Shown piece after piece: positions 24,865 to 38,111 of a stretch of 64,000 nt of DNA (the first letter of the stretch is position 1; every line of letters begins with the position of its first letter). Made by a program: the position numbers and the translations under genes. The notes beneath the pieces were generated by a model. The model had not been told where the DNA came from. It did no database searches and saw only the letters and a program-made list of their open reading frames with translations. The DNA lies in the NCBI GenBank assembly GCA_022702545.1, contig JAHRBC010000003.1, positions 2,170,001-2,234,000 on the forward strand, read 5' to 3'. The DNA comes from Phycomyces nitens. Its lineage: Eukaryota; Mucoromycota; Mucoromycetes; Mucorales; Phycomycetaceae.

Positions 24865-26836
24865 CATTATCAAGGTAATTAGGGTGAATTACTAAAGTGC
24901 TAATTGCTTTTTATTCTTTCGCATTCAACTGACCTGGGGTTTTATTATAGATGCCCGCAGTTTTTTTTGGGGGGGAAATAGTCCATGAAAGACAAGTGAT
25001 GAAGTGTACTTTAGCTTCATTTGTTGGGCATCATTTTTGCGAATAATACATGTTCACCATTAGCACTCTATTATAACCAAATCATTGCATACATAAAATT
25101 AAATCCAATACTTTACTAAAAACCAATATCGTTGGCCTCTTTTATATTAAAGATCGCTTAAATTGTACTGAGGACAATTGTATTCAAGCCTAGAATGCAT
25201 TGCATATACTGAGTATATACATACATCTATAATATGCATGTGGCCACATTGCATAGACTTCTTTATGAAGAGTGTCCTTGATAAAAGTTAAACAGACATG
25301 TAAAAATGAATATCCAAAACACATAGAAATACACATGTTACCCACAAGTATGTGTATAAGAGTGATGAGATGGACGTTGTTGGAAATGGAATTATTATTT
25401 GCCTTTTCCCCAATTCGCATAGACATTCCACACCTATATCGCTAAATCTGGACAATACGCTGGGAATTTCTAGTGTATCGGTAGTCTGGAAAGTATTATT
25501 TGCTCGGATAAGAGAGCCTGTGATAATAATGTACTTTATTAAATACAATCATCAATTCATGCTATGTTTAAAAGTAAACATTGGACAATAAACGCCCTTT
25601 GGTTTGTGGCCTAAGTGCTGGTAGGATCACAACTGATATCAAAATGAGCATGACAGTATCCCAGTATAATCAAGGCTAATAGCCATATCCAGTAATACGA
25701 GCATCAAATTGAAATGATCATATTAATATCTCTAAAATAGAGCAGACTTTCTATTTTGATTTGAGATTGTACAAAGAGCGCATCAGATAGCTTTCAAGAA
25801 GCTTTATCCAACTAGTAGTAAGTATAAATCTTTTTAGAGAAATAGAATATGCCATGGTTTATAACTTTATACTAGTTATACAATGTGTTTGCATACAAAG
25901 TAAGATGGAATCGAATGGTTAAAGACAAAAATATAAAAATTAACCAAAGAAAGCGCAATTGACGAGAGAATGACTGAAATGTTACATTTTGTACATTAGA
26001 TATTTAATAGGGGTACTCGTGTTTATTTAATTCCATAATGGCTAATTGGCATCTCACAAGCCATGCTTTTAATCATGTCCAAAATGTATTTTGAGACTGA
26101 ATTACTACTGTTGGTAAAATAAAGAATAAACATCGGCCTTTTTTTTTCTTTTGTAAAAGAAATCACTTGTCTATTCCTATAGCCAGCCAAAACAAAGCTC
26201 AATTGTTATATTCAATAGATATATCACACTATAGGTTTGGTATGTAGAAACCTCTCCTTTTTGTTTTTGGACATAAAGTGTGTTCACGGCCAAAATAACC
26301 AATTATTATTTTTTTGCAAGGCTACCTTGAATTTTCAATTATTTCGAATCGTAATTTATTTATTGTTGAATACAAGTAAAAGACTCCTACTTATAAGTTG
26401 GCCTGTAGCTCTTGGACGTATCATTTACCCAGGCTGAGACGGCTATTTATAAATACAATGAGTTCTCCTACAGATCTACACCGATTGTTGATCAATCACA
26501 GTACAAAAAGTATATCTAAATCGCCAAGACACCTGTTAGATTTATTACAATATTTGTCAAGAATATTCAAAAACATAGCCTTTGGTGTGGCTGAAAAGAT
26601 AGACATTTGTAGCTCTTGTATTTAACTTTAAAAGGAAATCTATTCAACGGCGGAGAATCGGAACCGTCACATCACCTAAAATAGACTGGCTGTGATAAAA
26701 AAATTATGAACAAGAATTGAGGGGTTTCTGTGTATACACATACATATACTTTTGTGTGTATATATATATACATATATACATATATATTTATATATATTTA
26801 ATTACATCAGCCTGCTTTTTACTTGAGCTTCATTTG
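24865..26836. other. Intergenic upstream of the IP3-receptor-type gene
   Basis: About 2 kb without supported coding sequence. Close to the gene (about 26757-26800) there is a (TA)/(CATA)-rich low-complexity block. The small frames in this region lack any domain signature. Confidence 0.5.
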
Positions 26837-29800
26837 ATGGCAAAAAGCAATGAGCAGTTTCTCCGTATTGGTGATGAGATATTCTTGTTTGATGAAGACA
26901 GCAATGTCCTGGTGGCCGAGAATCCGCTCGAGACACGGGCATGTGCTCGACCTACTGTCAGTAATCACTTGTCTTCCGAATCTCTCGGCACATGCATCTT
27001 CACCATTGAGCCTCAGCAATCCCACACAGAGACTCGTGCTCTAGAGATGTTCCTCGGAGACGACGATGCACTCGATACCTTGAGCTCCGAGGGCTCACCT
27101 GAAGAATTAGCGGAGCTCAGGCAGCTACAGTCCAAGTCCAGAAAGGAGTGTCTTCAGAATGAGACAGAGAAGAGACGTTTGTTTGGAAAGCCAGTATTAT
27201 ACGGCCAGGTCATACAGATGTACAATAGCCACTTTAGCAAGTACCTCACAGTAACCGGAAGGACATGCAAGACAGATGTATCGCACTTGCAAGTCAACTT
27301 GTCTAAAGATATAATTGGTTATTTCAAGATCATGCCACGCTACAGAATTCGTGTCGATGGTGAACCTGTCAGATGGGGAGATACGATAGCTATACAGTGT
27401 GTTAGACCAGAAGGCTATCTCAATGTTGGCACAAAACCACTTCATTCAGACGTCCACTCCTCAAACTACTATGAAGTATACTCACATACCCGTATATCTT
27501 CATGGACCATGAAATGCCATAGCTCTGCTGCGGTTAATCAAGATGCTACCAAATCAAAATACATAAACTCTGCCCAACTCGTCCGATTCTACCACAAAGA
27601 AATGGAGGCATACCTTGAAACGCCTGTTCTCGATCGGTAAATTCAGAATTACAATATTATCATGATACCCAATCTGTGTCTGGCCTAGAATTAATAATAT
27701 ATGTAATTGTTGTTAGAGACGATGGAATTGTGCGGTTAAAGAAGCACATATTGAACCCATTGGATCCTAAAGAAAGTGATTCACCATTGGCATTCTGGGA
27801 GGTAAGATTGGAGTGTACAGTCTCTTTTTAACCCACTAAAGACAAAATTATAATATTGCTTGTGTTACATGATTTCCATAGATCGAGAACGCTAAAACGA
27901 ACAATGGATCAAAGGTTCGTTGGAAGAAGTCTGTTCGCATTCGACATGCTGCCTCTCGGTCATATCTTTACATTGATCCCAACAATGTCCGGATTGATAT
28001 GACAACCCACAAAATAACGTTTTCTCTTGGCCTAATGAAAGATCCGCCATGTGTTGATAATAATGATGCAACCCTTTTTACACTTGTACCTGTATCTGAG
28101 CCAACACGCTCAGGAGTACCTTTTGGATCATATATTCGTATCCAGCATGTCCTGACCAAATGTTGGATCCATGCTGCAGGTGATGACGAGGTCCAGAATG
28201 CGTCTTCTGTCCCTATGCCTTTCACACTTGCTCCCGATCCACTCTCTCATATGCAAAGTAAAATACCTGTTCCTGCATTACACAGTATATCAAAGATAAA
28301 CAATCCTTCTGTGACATCGGAAACAAGGGGTCTGGCAACAAGAAACTATACACGTTATGACACTTCTTTGGACGGAAAATCCTATAGTATTTCTCATGAA
28401 CAAGAAGAGGCACCAGGCTACCACGTTACGGCTTCTCAAGACTTTTACTATCACGACTGTTTTACTATTACTCTAGTGAGCGACCAACTGAGAGACACCT
28501 TCAATTATGTGAATGAGCTCTTGCCCTGTCTTCAATGGTACCTGAGGAAAGAGAGAAAGGCAAATCCTATGAGTGAAGATATTGGCGAAGCAAGCAATTT
28601 CCCAATAACCCGATCCGAGTTTGACAGCATAACAGAGATTCTGGTATTATTTATTCGTAATTTTAAAAAGCAGATTATCTAATTATGAAACTCTGGTACA
28701 GAAAGAGCTCGTACGATTCTGTACAAACAGCAAGGAAACCGATCTTATACGTCGTGTAGGGCTTCCAGAAAAATGTAAGTAATTACTTTAACTAATTCAT
28801 ATTTAATAATATATGAAATACTGAATTAAAAGGATATGTTGGTAGATCATCAAAGTCTTATTCGTGACAATGGTATTGTTGAGTGCGTTGTAAATATGAT
28901 CCAAATACCATTCTCTCTGGCAAAACGTTATGAGCTGAGAAACGATGGACAGAACGAAAAGTATAACCAGCGTGAACGAGTGCCTGAGGACGTTGTTCCA
29001 ATCAATAGTTTATTTGATCAACAAGAAAGCCGTCTTAAAACAATCCTTACCCTCTGTTACAATCTTCTTCGAGTGTTTCTTGTGGGTGGGTCCAAATATG
29101 AAGAATCAGACGAACATATCAAGAATCAACTACATGTGGTAAAGGTTGCTGGAGATGTGGGGATCGAGTTATTTGTCCAGCATTTGCCATATCAAGTAGG
29201 AGCTACGGATATGATGGTAAAACTTCTGCACAACAACAACACGATTATAGAGCGTATTTCGGCATTCAGACCCTCGGTAATACAGGTCTTGATTGGTCTT
29301 GGACATAAGAAAATGGAAGCTGTAATCAGAGGTTTGAAAAGCTCTGAACCAGTCTTGGGTGAAGATGATTATGAATCTGCGAGTATATTTGATCTACTTG
29401 CTGGATTTTGTCATACTGAGACCCGTGGGCTATTGGTTTTGAATCGTGATCAGATCCTCGATCAAATGTTCAACATGACCGACTCTAGTAAATCGTTTTT
29501 GCAAATGAGAATTCCACACGATACAGGCTCGGTAGAAATCAAGTTTCTAGAGGACGAATGGAGAGATCTCGATATTCTTTTATATGAGAATCCACCGACC
29601 ATCAGATGCTTTGTCCAAAGCATTTTGAACCTAGTGTATTCTCTTTCGTTTGGGGCAAACACAAAATACCTGGATCTCATCCGACTATTTATTGGCAAAA
29701 CAGTATGCTTAAAATGCGTTGGCTATGTTAATCTTCCGTGCCGAATAAGAGCTATATTTTGTGATTTATTGAGAGGTGATTATATATCTCTGTGTACTTG

Positions 29801-32800
29801 CGTTTTGGTCTTTAGCTTTACTGATTTTTTCTCTTCTATATGTATCGTATACAGTCTTGTACATCGACATTTCACCATTTAGTGAAGTGGTTCTATCAGA
29901 CTTTACCATGCAATACAATCTACTCGATGATTCCAGTGAATATCCTTCGGGAGGGAGTGGGAGTATCGAAAGTAAATCCCCAGAATTTTTTGACCACCTA
30001 AAGCATTGGACACTTGTTTTCTTGGATGACAAAAGCCATCAGGTATGCATTTCAGTCATTAAACGTTTATTTAATCCTGATAATTTTTGTATATTTTTTT
30101 TTTCAGTTTACTGAAGTTAGGGATGAAGTGGCTTTCTTGTCTTCAGTATTGACACTTGTAAAAACCCAGCTAAGGCTCGGGTTCTTCGACGAATCTGAAG
30201 ACGTCAAACGCCTTTTTAGAGCCCTTGTCTATGTATTAGATGGGCGTACGGATGCACGGTATGCATTGCTATTATCTATGTTTCTGTGCTTACTTATGTC
30301 GTATCAGTAATGTAGAACATATTAAGGTCATGGCACAATCAAAGGAGCCAAGGAACTGGTAAATATTATAAAAGGCTTATAGGTATTAACAGGGCTGTAT
30401 TGATTTTGAGCAATATTAAATAATAGGTCAGAGCGGTTCCTTCTAACAGAGGAGAACCAAGGTATTATGAATACAAAGATCCAGATCTTGGAGATCTTTG
30501 ATCTTATTTTTGATTTGCGACTACATGTTCGAATGAGCAAGTTGACTCACAAGTGGAAACTCATGGAAACGTTAGTTTTTTTTTTGCTTATATATAATAT
30601 CAGTGTTGTCTAATAACCATTTTTCGTAGAAACACGAGTAATGACGCTCAACTCTCTCTGCGTACAACATTGACAGCCATCTTTCAAGGAACGCAGCTGA
30701 GACAGAGAGAAAAGAGCTTGATGCCTATTCTTAAAGACATTTTGCGATATCAGTATGCACCATTGAAAAGGATTGCTGTAGTAGTTATGCACAGAATCTA
30801 CAATGATTGCGAAGGTAAAACCATTGCTTGTTGTCCTAATGAATCATAAGGGTTGGCTTTGATAATAACGTTTTTGGACTTCACATTATCTAGACTTATT
30901 CAAGAAAGCGCCTCAGGTTCTAATTCTCAATCAAACCCAACAAGTTCTTGTATACCATGGTGTGAAAAAGAGGCTGGCTCAATTGCGATCCTTCTTGTCT
31001 GTTGACAGACTCAGTACACACCATCTTCCACTTATTGAACATATTCTCACCGAGTTTAGCAGCCTATTCCATGGACAGACTATTGATTTCAACGATCAGA
31101 CATGCCCACTTGAGGACTCTCAAGATCAGCGCAACATCTATGGAAAAATATTCAAAAACTTAAAGGCACATTTCGTTGTAGTTCAGCTTTTGCGTGCACT
31201 CAGGGCACCTCTTATTGAAAGTCAAGAAATGTCTGATAGTGAAGAAGAAGAAGATAACGATACTCGTCTCCGAACACTTAAAGCCTGCTTTGATTTTTTG
31301 GTGGAAATGACAATAGATGATAAAGAGCTTCAGGTAAATATATATATATACAGCTATTATATTTTAATAATGAACAAATCTAACTGAACAAATCTTTATG
31401 GGTTTCTAGGGTCCTTTTGTCTTGAAAAATATTGATTTGCTGATAGATGCAAGCGGATACCACCCAATGCTGGCAAAAAGCTTGTATACCCTTTTTGGAA
31501 ACAATCTTTTCATTAGTGTCCGTGTACGAGAAGAGCATATCAAACATATGCTTGAAGAATCTCAAGGCCATCAGAGTGAATATTTGCGTATATTGCATGA
31601 CTTTATGAAGGCACAAGGAAAGCTCATCAAGAAGCACCAGGATTGTACAATGCGTCTTATAATGGACAATCGTAAACTGTATGTGCCATTCGATACACCT
31701 CAAGACTTGATATCATCGGAGCATATGGAGTACTGCGTGGAGTTGATCGAGCTTTTGTCAGTATGTGGACAAGGAGATAATAGCTTTGGTCAATCGGTAA
31801 GTTTGAATTAATTGTTGGTGATCATTAAAAGTATATAAAAGGTATCAATGTTTACTTACAAACCCAATGCGCTGTTTACAGTTTGCCCGTACCATATTCG
31901 CTATTCAGGATGTTACAACAATCATTCAAGATCCATTATCGCCTCTAATTCTCAAGACAGCAATGCTTCGATTTCTTGCTTCTGTCTATCTCGACAACAC
32001 TGAAGTACCTTCAAATGTACCAGTCAGTGACAACAAGAATATCCGTATAATAATGGAATCCGCTCATAACGAGATGATAAAGGCCAGAGCTAATCCAAAC
32101 AAAGAGACAATGCATTATGTATATAATGGTATCCTAGTGTTTTTGAGGGCTGTGTTTGAGCATCACATCTCGGTAGAAACTGCCGTAGACGAAGCCTTGT
32201 TCTTGCTGTGCCCACGATTGGTTGATCTTACAGTTGATCTTCTTACACGTGCTCATGATGATAAGCAAGCACTCCAACACACGCTTGCATGTATTGATAG
32301 TATGATTAATGTATCAGGGTTCCGAGGTAGCATTGATCCAGAGACGCTTCGCGACAAGTTACGAGATGCGATTTCAAGATTAACAGGCAACACAAAGCAA
32401 AAGATAAAGCCTCTCGATTCGATGAATGCAAAATTCCAAGGCTTTATTCGCGCACTTATGGCACACAATGGTGTACTCCAATTGCAGAAAGAAGAATTCG
32501 AAAAGATGTGTAAGAGAACCCGATTTTTAAAGCCTCATTCTCCAACTTAATTTAACGTATTTCAAATGTAGGCTCTCACTTTAGTTTAGTCGATGCCAAT
32601 TCAGAAGAAGACGTAAAATCCTTGATTGATTATCTGTCAATGATGATGACATCAAAGGGTCAAGACAAGACAGAACATTATCAAGTCTCTACAATTGAGA
32701 TATTGGAGGAGATTCCACTTCGCCATATTCGCAACCGTTCTGACAAGTCAGTCAATTCCACCGCTCAAGCAGAATCATTAGAAGCCAAAAAAGTGCTTGC

Positions 32801-35800
32801 TCAGAACACTCTTAATCGGCTTGGGTGTACGCTTGTTGCACAGAATCTTTTGTCGTCTCCTCGGCGACAGATATTTGAAGCTGCCTTGAAACTTTTGATA
32901 TCATTACTTGAAGGTGGAAACAAAAATGTACAGGATAAATTGGAAGAATATTTTTATAGTATAAGGTAAGAAGAATAGAGTAAAAATCTTCGCAGACAAA
33001 CAATTCTAATTTGAACTTTTCTCTGTCTTTTATATAGAGAAGAGCGCTTCTTCTACTCTTTCCATCAACGTTTAGAGGATGGTATCGCATCTCTCAAAGA
33101 AGCTCAACTTCATTTGATCCGCACAGCTTACAAAATGAACCGACAACAATGCATACTAAGTCTCGATGCTCTCGAGAACAAATCCATAAAGACATTAAAA
33201 AAATCCAACAGCCACCGTCGACACTCATCCTCTATTGATATGTCTCGTAACAGTCATCGAAAACGTATTAAGCAACAGAATCAGACATCGACAGAATCAG
33301 CGTTAATTTATCAAAAAATATCTACGCTGATGGCAAATGAGGCTGGAGAGTTTGGAACAGCTAATGAGGATTTTGAAGGAATGAAGGATACCATGCGCGC
33401 TCTTCAACTTATGGTAGAAGGGCACAACATCAATTTGCAGACTTATCTGGCGAAACAACCGGATAATATCAAGAGTTTTAATATTGTACAAGATGTAGTA
33501 GAGTACCTCCATGCAATTGTACCACTATGCAGTATTCAAAATGTTCGGCTGATTATTCAAGTCCTGGATACAATTACAGAAATGGCGCAGGTATTACACT
33601 GTTCTGCTTAGTGCATATTTAGAAAATGCGTCTGTTCTAATACTATGGGGTTTCTTTATATTTAGGGATGTCTAGAGAATCAGGTACAGCTGGCTCTTAT
33701 ATTTTACTTCTAAAGTTTGTAATATATATATGCTTAATTGTTTATATATCTTAGGTGACAATTTTTAATGACAAAGTCATCAATCCATTCAACACTATCT
33801 TGAGAGAACCTTATGTGAGCTGTCCAAGCTCACTTGTAAATGAACTAAAGGTAGACACTTTTTCTGTTATAATATATGCTAACGGAATCAATTCATTAGT
33901 GTAAAGTGGTTGTATGTTTGCTGAGTCTATTGGAGGGAGGGATTGAAAACAGCGAGACCATTTTCAGAGAAATGGCTGCATCTTTAGACCTATCGATTGT
34001 CAAACGCAATATGAATACTATCTACGTGAATAATGTCGACAATCTAGACAATCCCTCTGTTTTTGAAAAGCTTGAATGCGGTTTTCTTTACTGCATGCTT
34101 GTTATGACTTTATCGCCAGCATTAGATGAATCTCAGGTAACTACAGATTAGTGAAAATAATTTTGATTTCTCATTCTAACTTGTATTTCAACAAAAAGCA
34201 TTCTATGTTCAGCGGAAATGTTGCATTTGAATACTTTCAAAAGAATACTGGAAAGATTGAGGTAGTCATGGACTATGGTCAAGAGAAACAACTCTCTCGC
34301 GTTTTGTTCCCTATACCAGAAGTATGCAATTACTTGCGCGAAGATACAAAGCAACGATTTTTGTGGAATGTCAAACGGTAAAGTTATCTTGAAATTATAC
34401 TTTGATGCATCTTGTGGATACTAATATATATATGCATGTGTGTCTTATAGTGATTCACCCACTGCTAAAATCGAAGATTTTGTTCAGCAATCCAGTAGTA
34501 TTATTTATGAGTATGCCATGCGTGAAATAGATTGATGTAAATATATTTAATATATTTTGTAAATAGAATCAAATACCAGGCAAGAGTTGCAAGCAACAAG
34601 TACCTTTCGTTGCTCACCAAATACAGTTCATTCTGGTGGAAAGCGTCATTTGGAGTTACCATCTTACTAAATATACTGATGTTAAATTACTCGCCTTTTT
34701 TAACACAAACCGATCCGACCTTTCTCTACCTTGATCACACCAACGTTTTCCGTATATGCTTGGGGATTATACATTTGTTTCTGTGGGTCTTGTCCACTGC
34801 AGAGTTTTACTTTATTCAACTTCCAGTCTTGGTCAACCGTCATTCGTCAAAGAGTTCAGATTTGCAATTGGAAAATCTGATGGCTTCAGATGACAGCTTA
34901 TCAGAAGATGAAGGTTCTTTTTTCAGCGAGATATTCTCACAAAGGGTAAAAACAGGCTTTATAACATTTATATTTATGTGTCTAAGCTAATTGCTTCTCA
35001 TAATGTTTAATAACCGGTATGTAGAGATTCAACTTGAGCTTTATTTTGGCCAGTATTTCGGAATATCAGTTTCTGTATCATATTTTGATGGTCGGTTTCT
35101 CAGCAATCGGATTATATTATCCTGGATTCCATGCTATCCATCTTCTTGATTTTGTGTTTCGTGATCGTATTCTACAAGGTGTTATTTCTAGTATTACACT
35201 TAACGTCAGCTCAATAACAAGAACAGTAAGTCAATTTAGCGATTATTTTACTATAACATATGGCAGGACATGACTTACAGTAATTATTTAGGGATTGCTT
35301 GGAATTATTGTCGTATATATTCATAGTGTTGTCGCCTATAAATACTTTCGCACTGAATTTGATGAAACAAAAGGTCTGTTCTGTGGATCCCTCTCAGAAT
35401 GTTTCATCACAATATTATCACATGGGTAAGTTGTCAATCGTTTTCGCACGTACTTGTATAACTAATTGAATCTTTAAAATAATCTAAAGTATTCGTTCTG
35501 GAGGTGGTATTGGAGATATTTTGGAACCAAACGACCTTGAACCTCGTGGATGGAGAACTGTATTTGAAATGTCATTTTACTTGGTTGTAGTTGTGTTTCT
35601 ACTCAATGCAATCTTTGGTATTATTTTCGACACATTCGGACATCTTCGTGATGGTAAGCTCAATAGACTAAATCTTATCGATATTACATTTAACTGTAGA
35701 GAAATTAATCGAATTTGGTTTTAGAGCGATCCTCTGTCCAACAAGACATGAAAAATTGTAAGGTCTTTTCCAAGCAAATTTTCAATAATCTGAAAACTAT

Positions 35801-36248
35801 TTTAGCTTGTTTTATTTGTAGTATACATGCAGTCGAATTTCAGCGACATGCTAAAAAGGGTTTTGAAGATCATGTAAAGAATGATCATAACATATGGTAT
35901 GATATCTGCTTTATCAATTGCAAAAAAATCAAGTACTTACTGTTTGGGATGTAAAGGCAATATTTGTTCTTTATGGTTCATTTAAAGAACAAACATAGAA
36001 CAGAATACACAGGCCCAGAATCATATGTAGCGGCGTGTCTCAAGGATGTCAATTATAGCTTCTTCCCAATCAATCGTGCCCTATGTCTGCGATATAACGA
36101 AGAAGATGATACAGAGAGGCTCGAAAAACTAGAGGAATTGACCCAAAAAATGATAGATAAGTTAGCCAAAGTAGAGGAGTATATTGAAAAGATGTCAGAA
36201 ACTACGGTTCGGTCAAGATCAAATAGTCTTATGGTATCTCCAATCTAA
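26837..36248 (+). CDS. Inositol 1,4,5-trisphosphate receptor-type Ca2+ release channel, 27 exons
   Basis: Large endomembrane Ca2+ channel. Exons: 26837-27636, 27717-27801, 27882-28643, 28702-28774, 28846-29775, 29855-30042, 30107-30258, 30308-30358, 30427-30570, 30630-30814, 30894-31333, 31410-31796, 31882-32509, 32572-32965, 33038-33590, 33666-33683, 33755-33850, 33900-34136, 34199-34377, 34451-34510, 34567-34945, 35025-35225, 35292-35425, 35490-35653, 35725-35757, 35806-35896, 35957-36248. They sum to 7,656 nt (2,551 aa), near the family norm of about 2,700. Order: N-terminal beta-trefoil/MIR region (1-450), RIH-type helical repeats, long armadillo-like middle, membrane helices at about 2135-2410, pore filter GIRSGGGIGD at about 2359. 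A linker zinc finger (C2426, C2429, H2447, H2452) follows, then TEYTGPESYV and a coiled-coil tail. Exon 16 is an 18-nt microexon (GCLENQ). The animal RTTGR ligand loop is replaced by VRLKK, so IP3 gating is doubtful. Confidence 0.96.
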
Positions 36249-36769
36249 TAGCTGCTTAGAGCAACATTTTGATACTTTACTGAGTATTTCTAATAAAACA
36301 ACAATAGTTTTTAAAGTAGAACCTAATTGGTATTTTTATATAATTTATTAGTGAGCTGTTTGAGATTAAAGTTATTAGAAGGACATTTATGTTTACTTAT
36401 AATTCAGTATCAAAACACCAGTCTACAACTTAAAGTCTCAGACTGGATAGGCGTCCTATATTCCGAGATCACTGGTGTAATAGCCGGACAATTGGAGGTC
36501 CGGTATTACCGAACCCTCATCAGTACAACTACTGATAGAAGATGGAATAGGAAATCACAAGAGAGTACAGAAATAACAATTCAATATAATTAGGATAATA
36601 TTATCAAATAATAAAGAGGGGAATTCTTTCTACTATTTCTTGGTCCAGCAATATTATTAGCCAATAATATTCTTCCTTAGACATCGTCTATCTACACTAG
36701 GTCGCATCTTTTTACAACTGGTTTTACTGGTTTACATTTTCTGGTGACTATTTATTTTGATATGTAAGA
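36249..36769. other. 3' flank of the channel gene
   Basis: No supported gene. The frame at 36327-36593 shows no domain. A short dyad, AATATTATTAGCCAATAATATT, lies near 36648. Confidence 0.5.
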
Positions 36770-36977
36770 AATTGGTCGCTCTGGTCATTTCGTATTGTCT
36801 GAGTCATTAAGAGAACACCCCTATTTACTATCACCAACTACATTACTGTGGCTACCCCCATCGTGCCTTATCTCCGACCACCTCACACACCATTGCATAT
36901 AACTCTCCTCCTTCATAGCAGACCAGCAGTTCATATCACAGTGTATAGCAAAGATCCCACAATGGCCCAACATTACA
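36770..36977 (-). repeat. Second fragment of the 17.8-18.0 kb repeat family
   Basis: Colinear with 17788-17996: shared blocks include GGTCATTTCGTATTGTCTGA and AGCAGTTCATATC. The translated minus strand keeps CDMNCWSAMKEESYMQ versus CDMNCFSAVKEESYTQ at the other locus, so the similarity is at protein level too. It is a truncated copy only. Confidence 0.8.
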
Positions 36978-37021
36978 GTATATAAAAAAATAATTTAAAA
37001 TAGAAACACGTGACAAATCCT

Positions 37022-37097
37022 TTACACTTTTAAGCAGTAAAAAATATTACACTTTTAAGCAGTGAAAATTGTTACACTTTTAAGCAGTGAAAAATTG
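37022..37097. repeat. 25-bp tandem repeat, three copies
   Basis: Three near-identical units starting at 37022, 37047 and 37072, each beginning TTACACTTTTAAGCAGT. Confidence 0.85.
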
Positions 37098-37369
37098 TTA
37101 CAGATTTTGCCTTTTACTTAGGCTTTCTAACTCCGTAAACTCCATATAGAACGCCAAAAAGGACTATATTAATGTGGGATTCTGGCACATAACTATACAA
37201 GATTTTCGCACCTAAATGAGCTTTTCTTACAAACTTTTGTCTATTTGCGCAAATTAAATGGGGACAGGTCAAGTATCGAAATGGAGATATTTAAATTTAA
37301 AAATAAAATCGACTATTTATTTCCATGTTAAAACACTTGATGGAATGAGATTGAATGTCTGACCCAACA

Positions 37370-37673
37370 CTTCCAATCATTCTTAGATATTTGATAACTA
37401 CTAGCTTAGATCTTCATGCACGAGATTTCTTCAGTATCCAAATACTACTTGACAAAGATCTTTAGCTTGTAAAAGCATTCTTTGACAGAATTTAAGAAAG
37501 GAGAGTAAGGAGGAAAAAACTTGAGTTGATGCTTGTGTTTTTTTTTGCAGCCAGTTGTGGAGAGAGAGATTGTAGTGAGCTCTAGCATTGTTCATGATCA
37601 AATGGCAAGTGCCAGCATTTACATTATCCAGCTCCTCAACTAATTGCTGAACAAACTCTTTGAAAATTGGGTC
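37370..37673 (-). pseudogene. DDE_3-type (IS630/Tc1-like) transposase fragment
   Basis: Reading leftwards from 37673, the minus strand gives KEFVQQLVEELDN, then CHLIMNNARAHYNLSLHNWL, the second catalytic-Asp block of DDE_3 transposases (usually IMDNAxxH). A degenerate FSSLLSFLKFCQRMLL then matches the family's PYSPxLNPIE block. The catalytic residues are substituted. The fragment is cut at 37674 by the LTR of the Gypsy element. Confidence 0.7.
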
Positions 37674-38111
37674 TGTAAAACATTAAGTTTATTTGCCACT
37701 ATTACAAAAAGGATAGATATGATACGTAGCTCTTCGTTTATTATAAAAATAAAAACCGACTGAAGAAACAGTTAGATAAATATAAAGATAAAATACTATA
37801 AATTTCCTATCGAAATAGAGATCGTTGGTTATGAAAGATTTGATGAGAATACGTATGAAAGTTAAGAAGGGTGAATAAAAGAGGAAAGTTAAAAGTTGAC
37901 TAAAATATATATTGTGTGTAAATTGAAATATTGGATTTGGTAATCCTGACAATCGTTGTACCAAATGGTAATACTGCGTTGTGAAAGTATACTTTAAGGG
38001 AATAACCTCTGAGTTTATTATGCTTTGAACTTGGGAATTAGATATAGCATATATTCCTTATTATGCAACAGTGATTATAGGAATATATATGGAAGTGACC
38101 CTACTGTCACA
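37674..38111 (-). repeat. Gypsy 3' long terminal repeat
   Basis: On the minus strand it starts TGTGACAG directly after the integrase stop codon and a purine-rich tract (GAGAGGGGATGA), and ends TGTTTTACA at 37674. The TGT...ACA ends and the 438-bp length are typical. The matching 5' LTR is not in the window because the upstream half of the element is missing. Confidence 0.8.
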
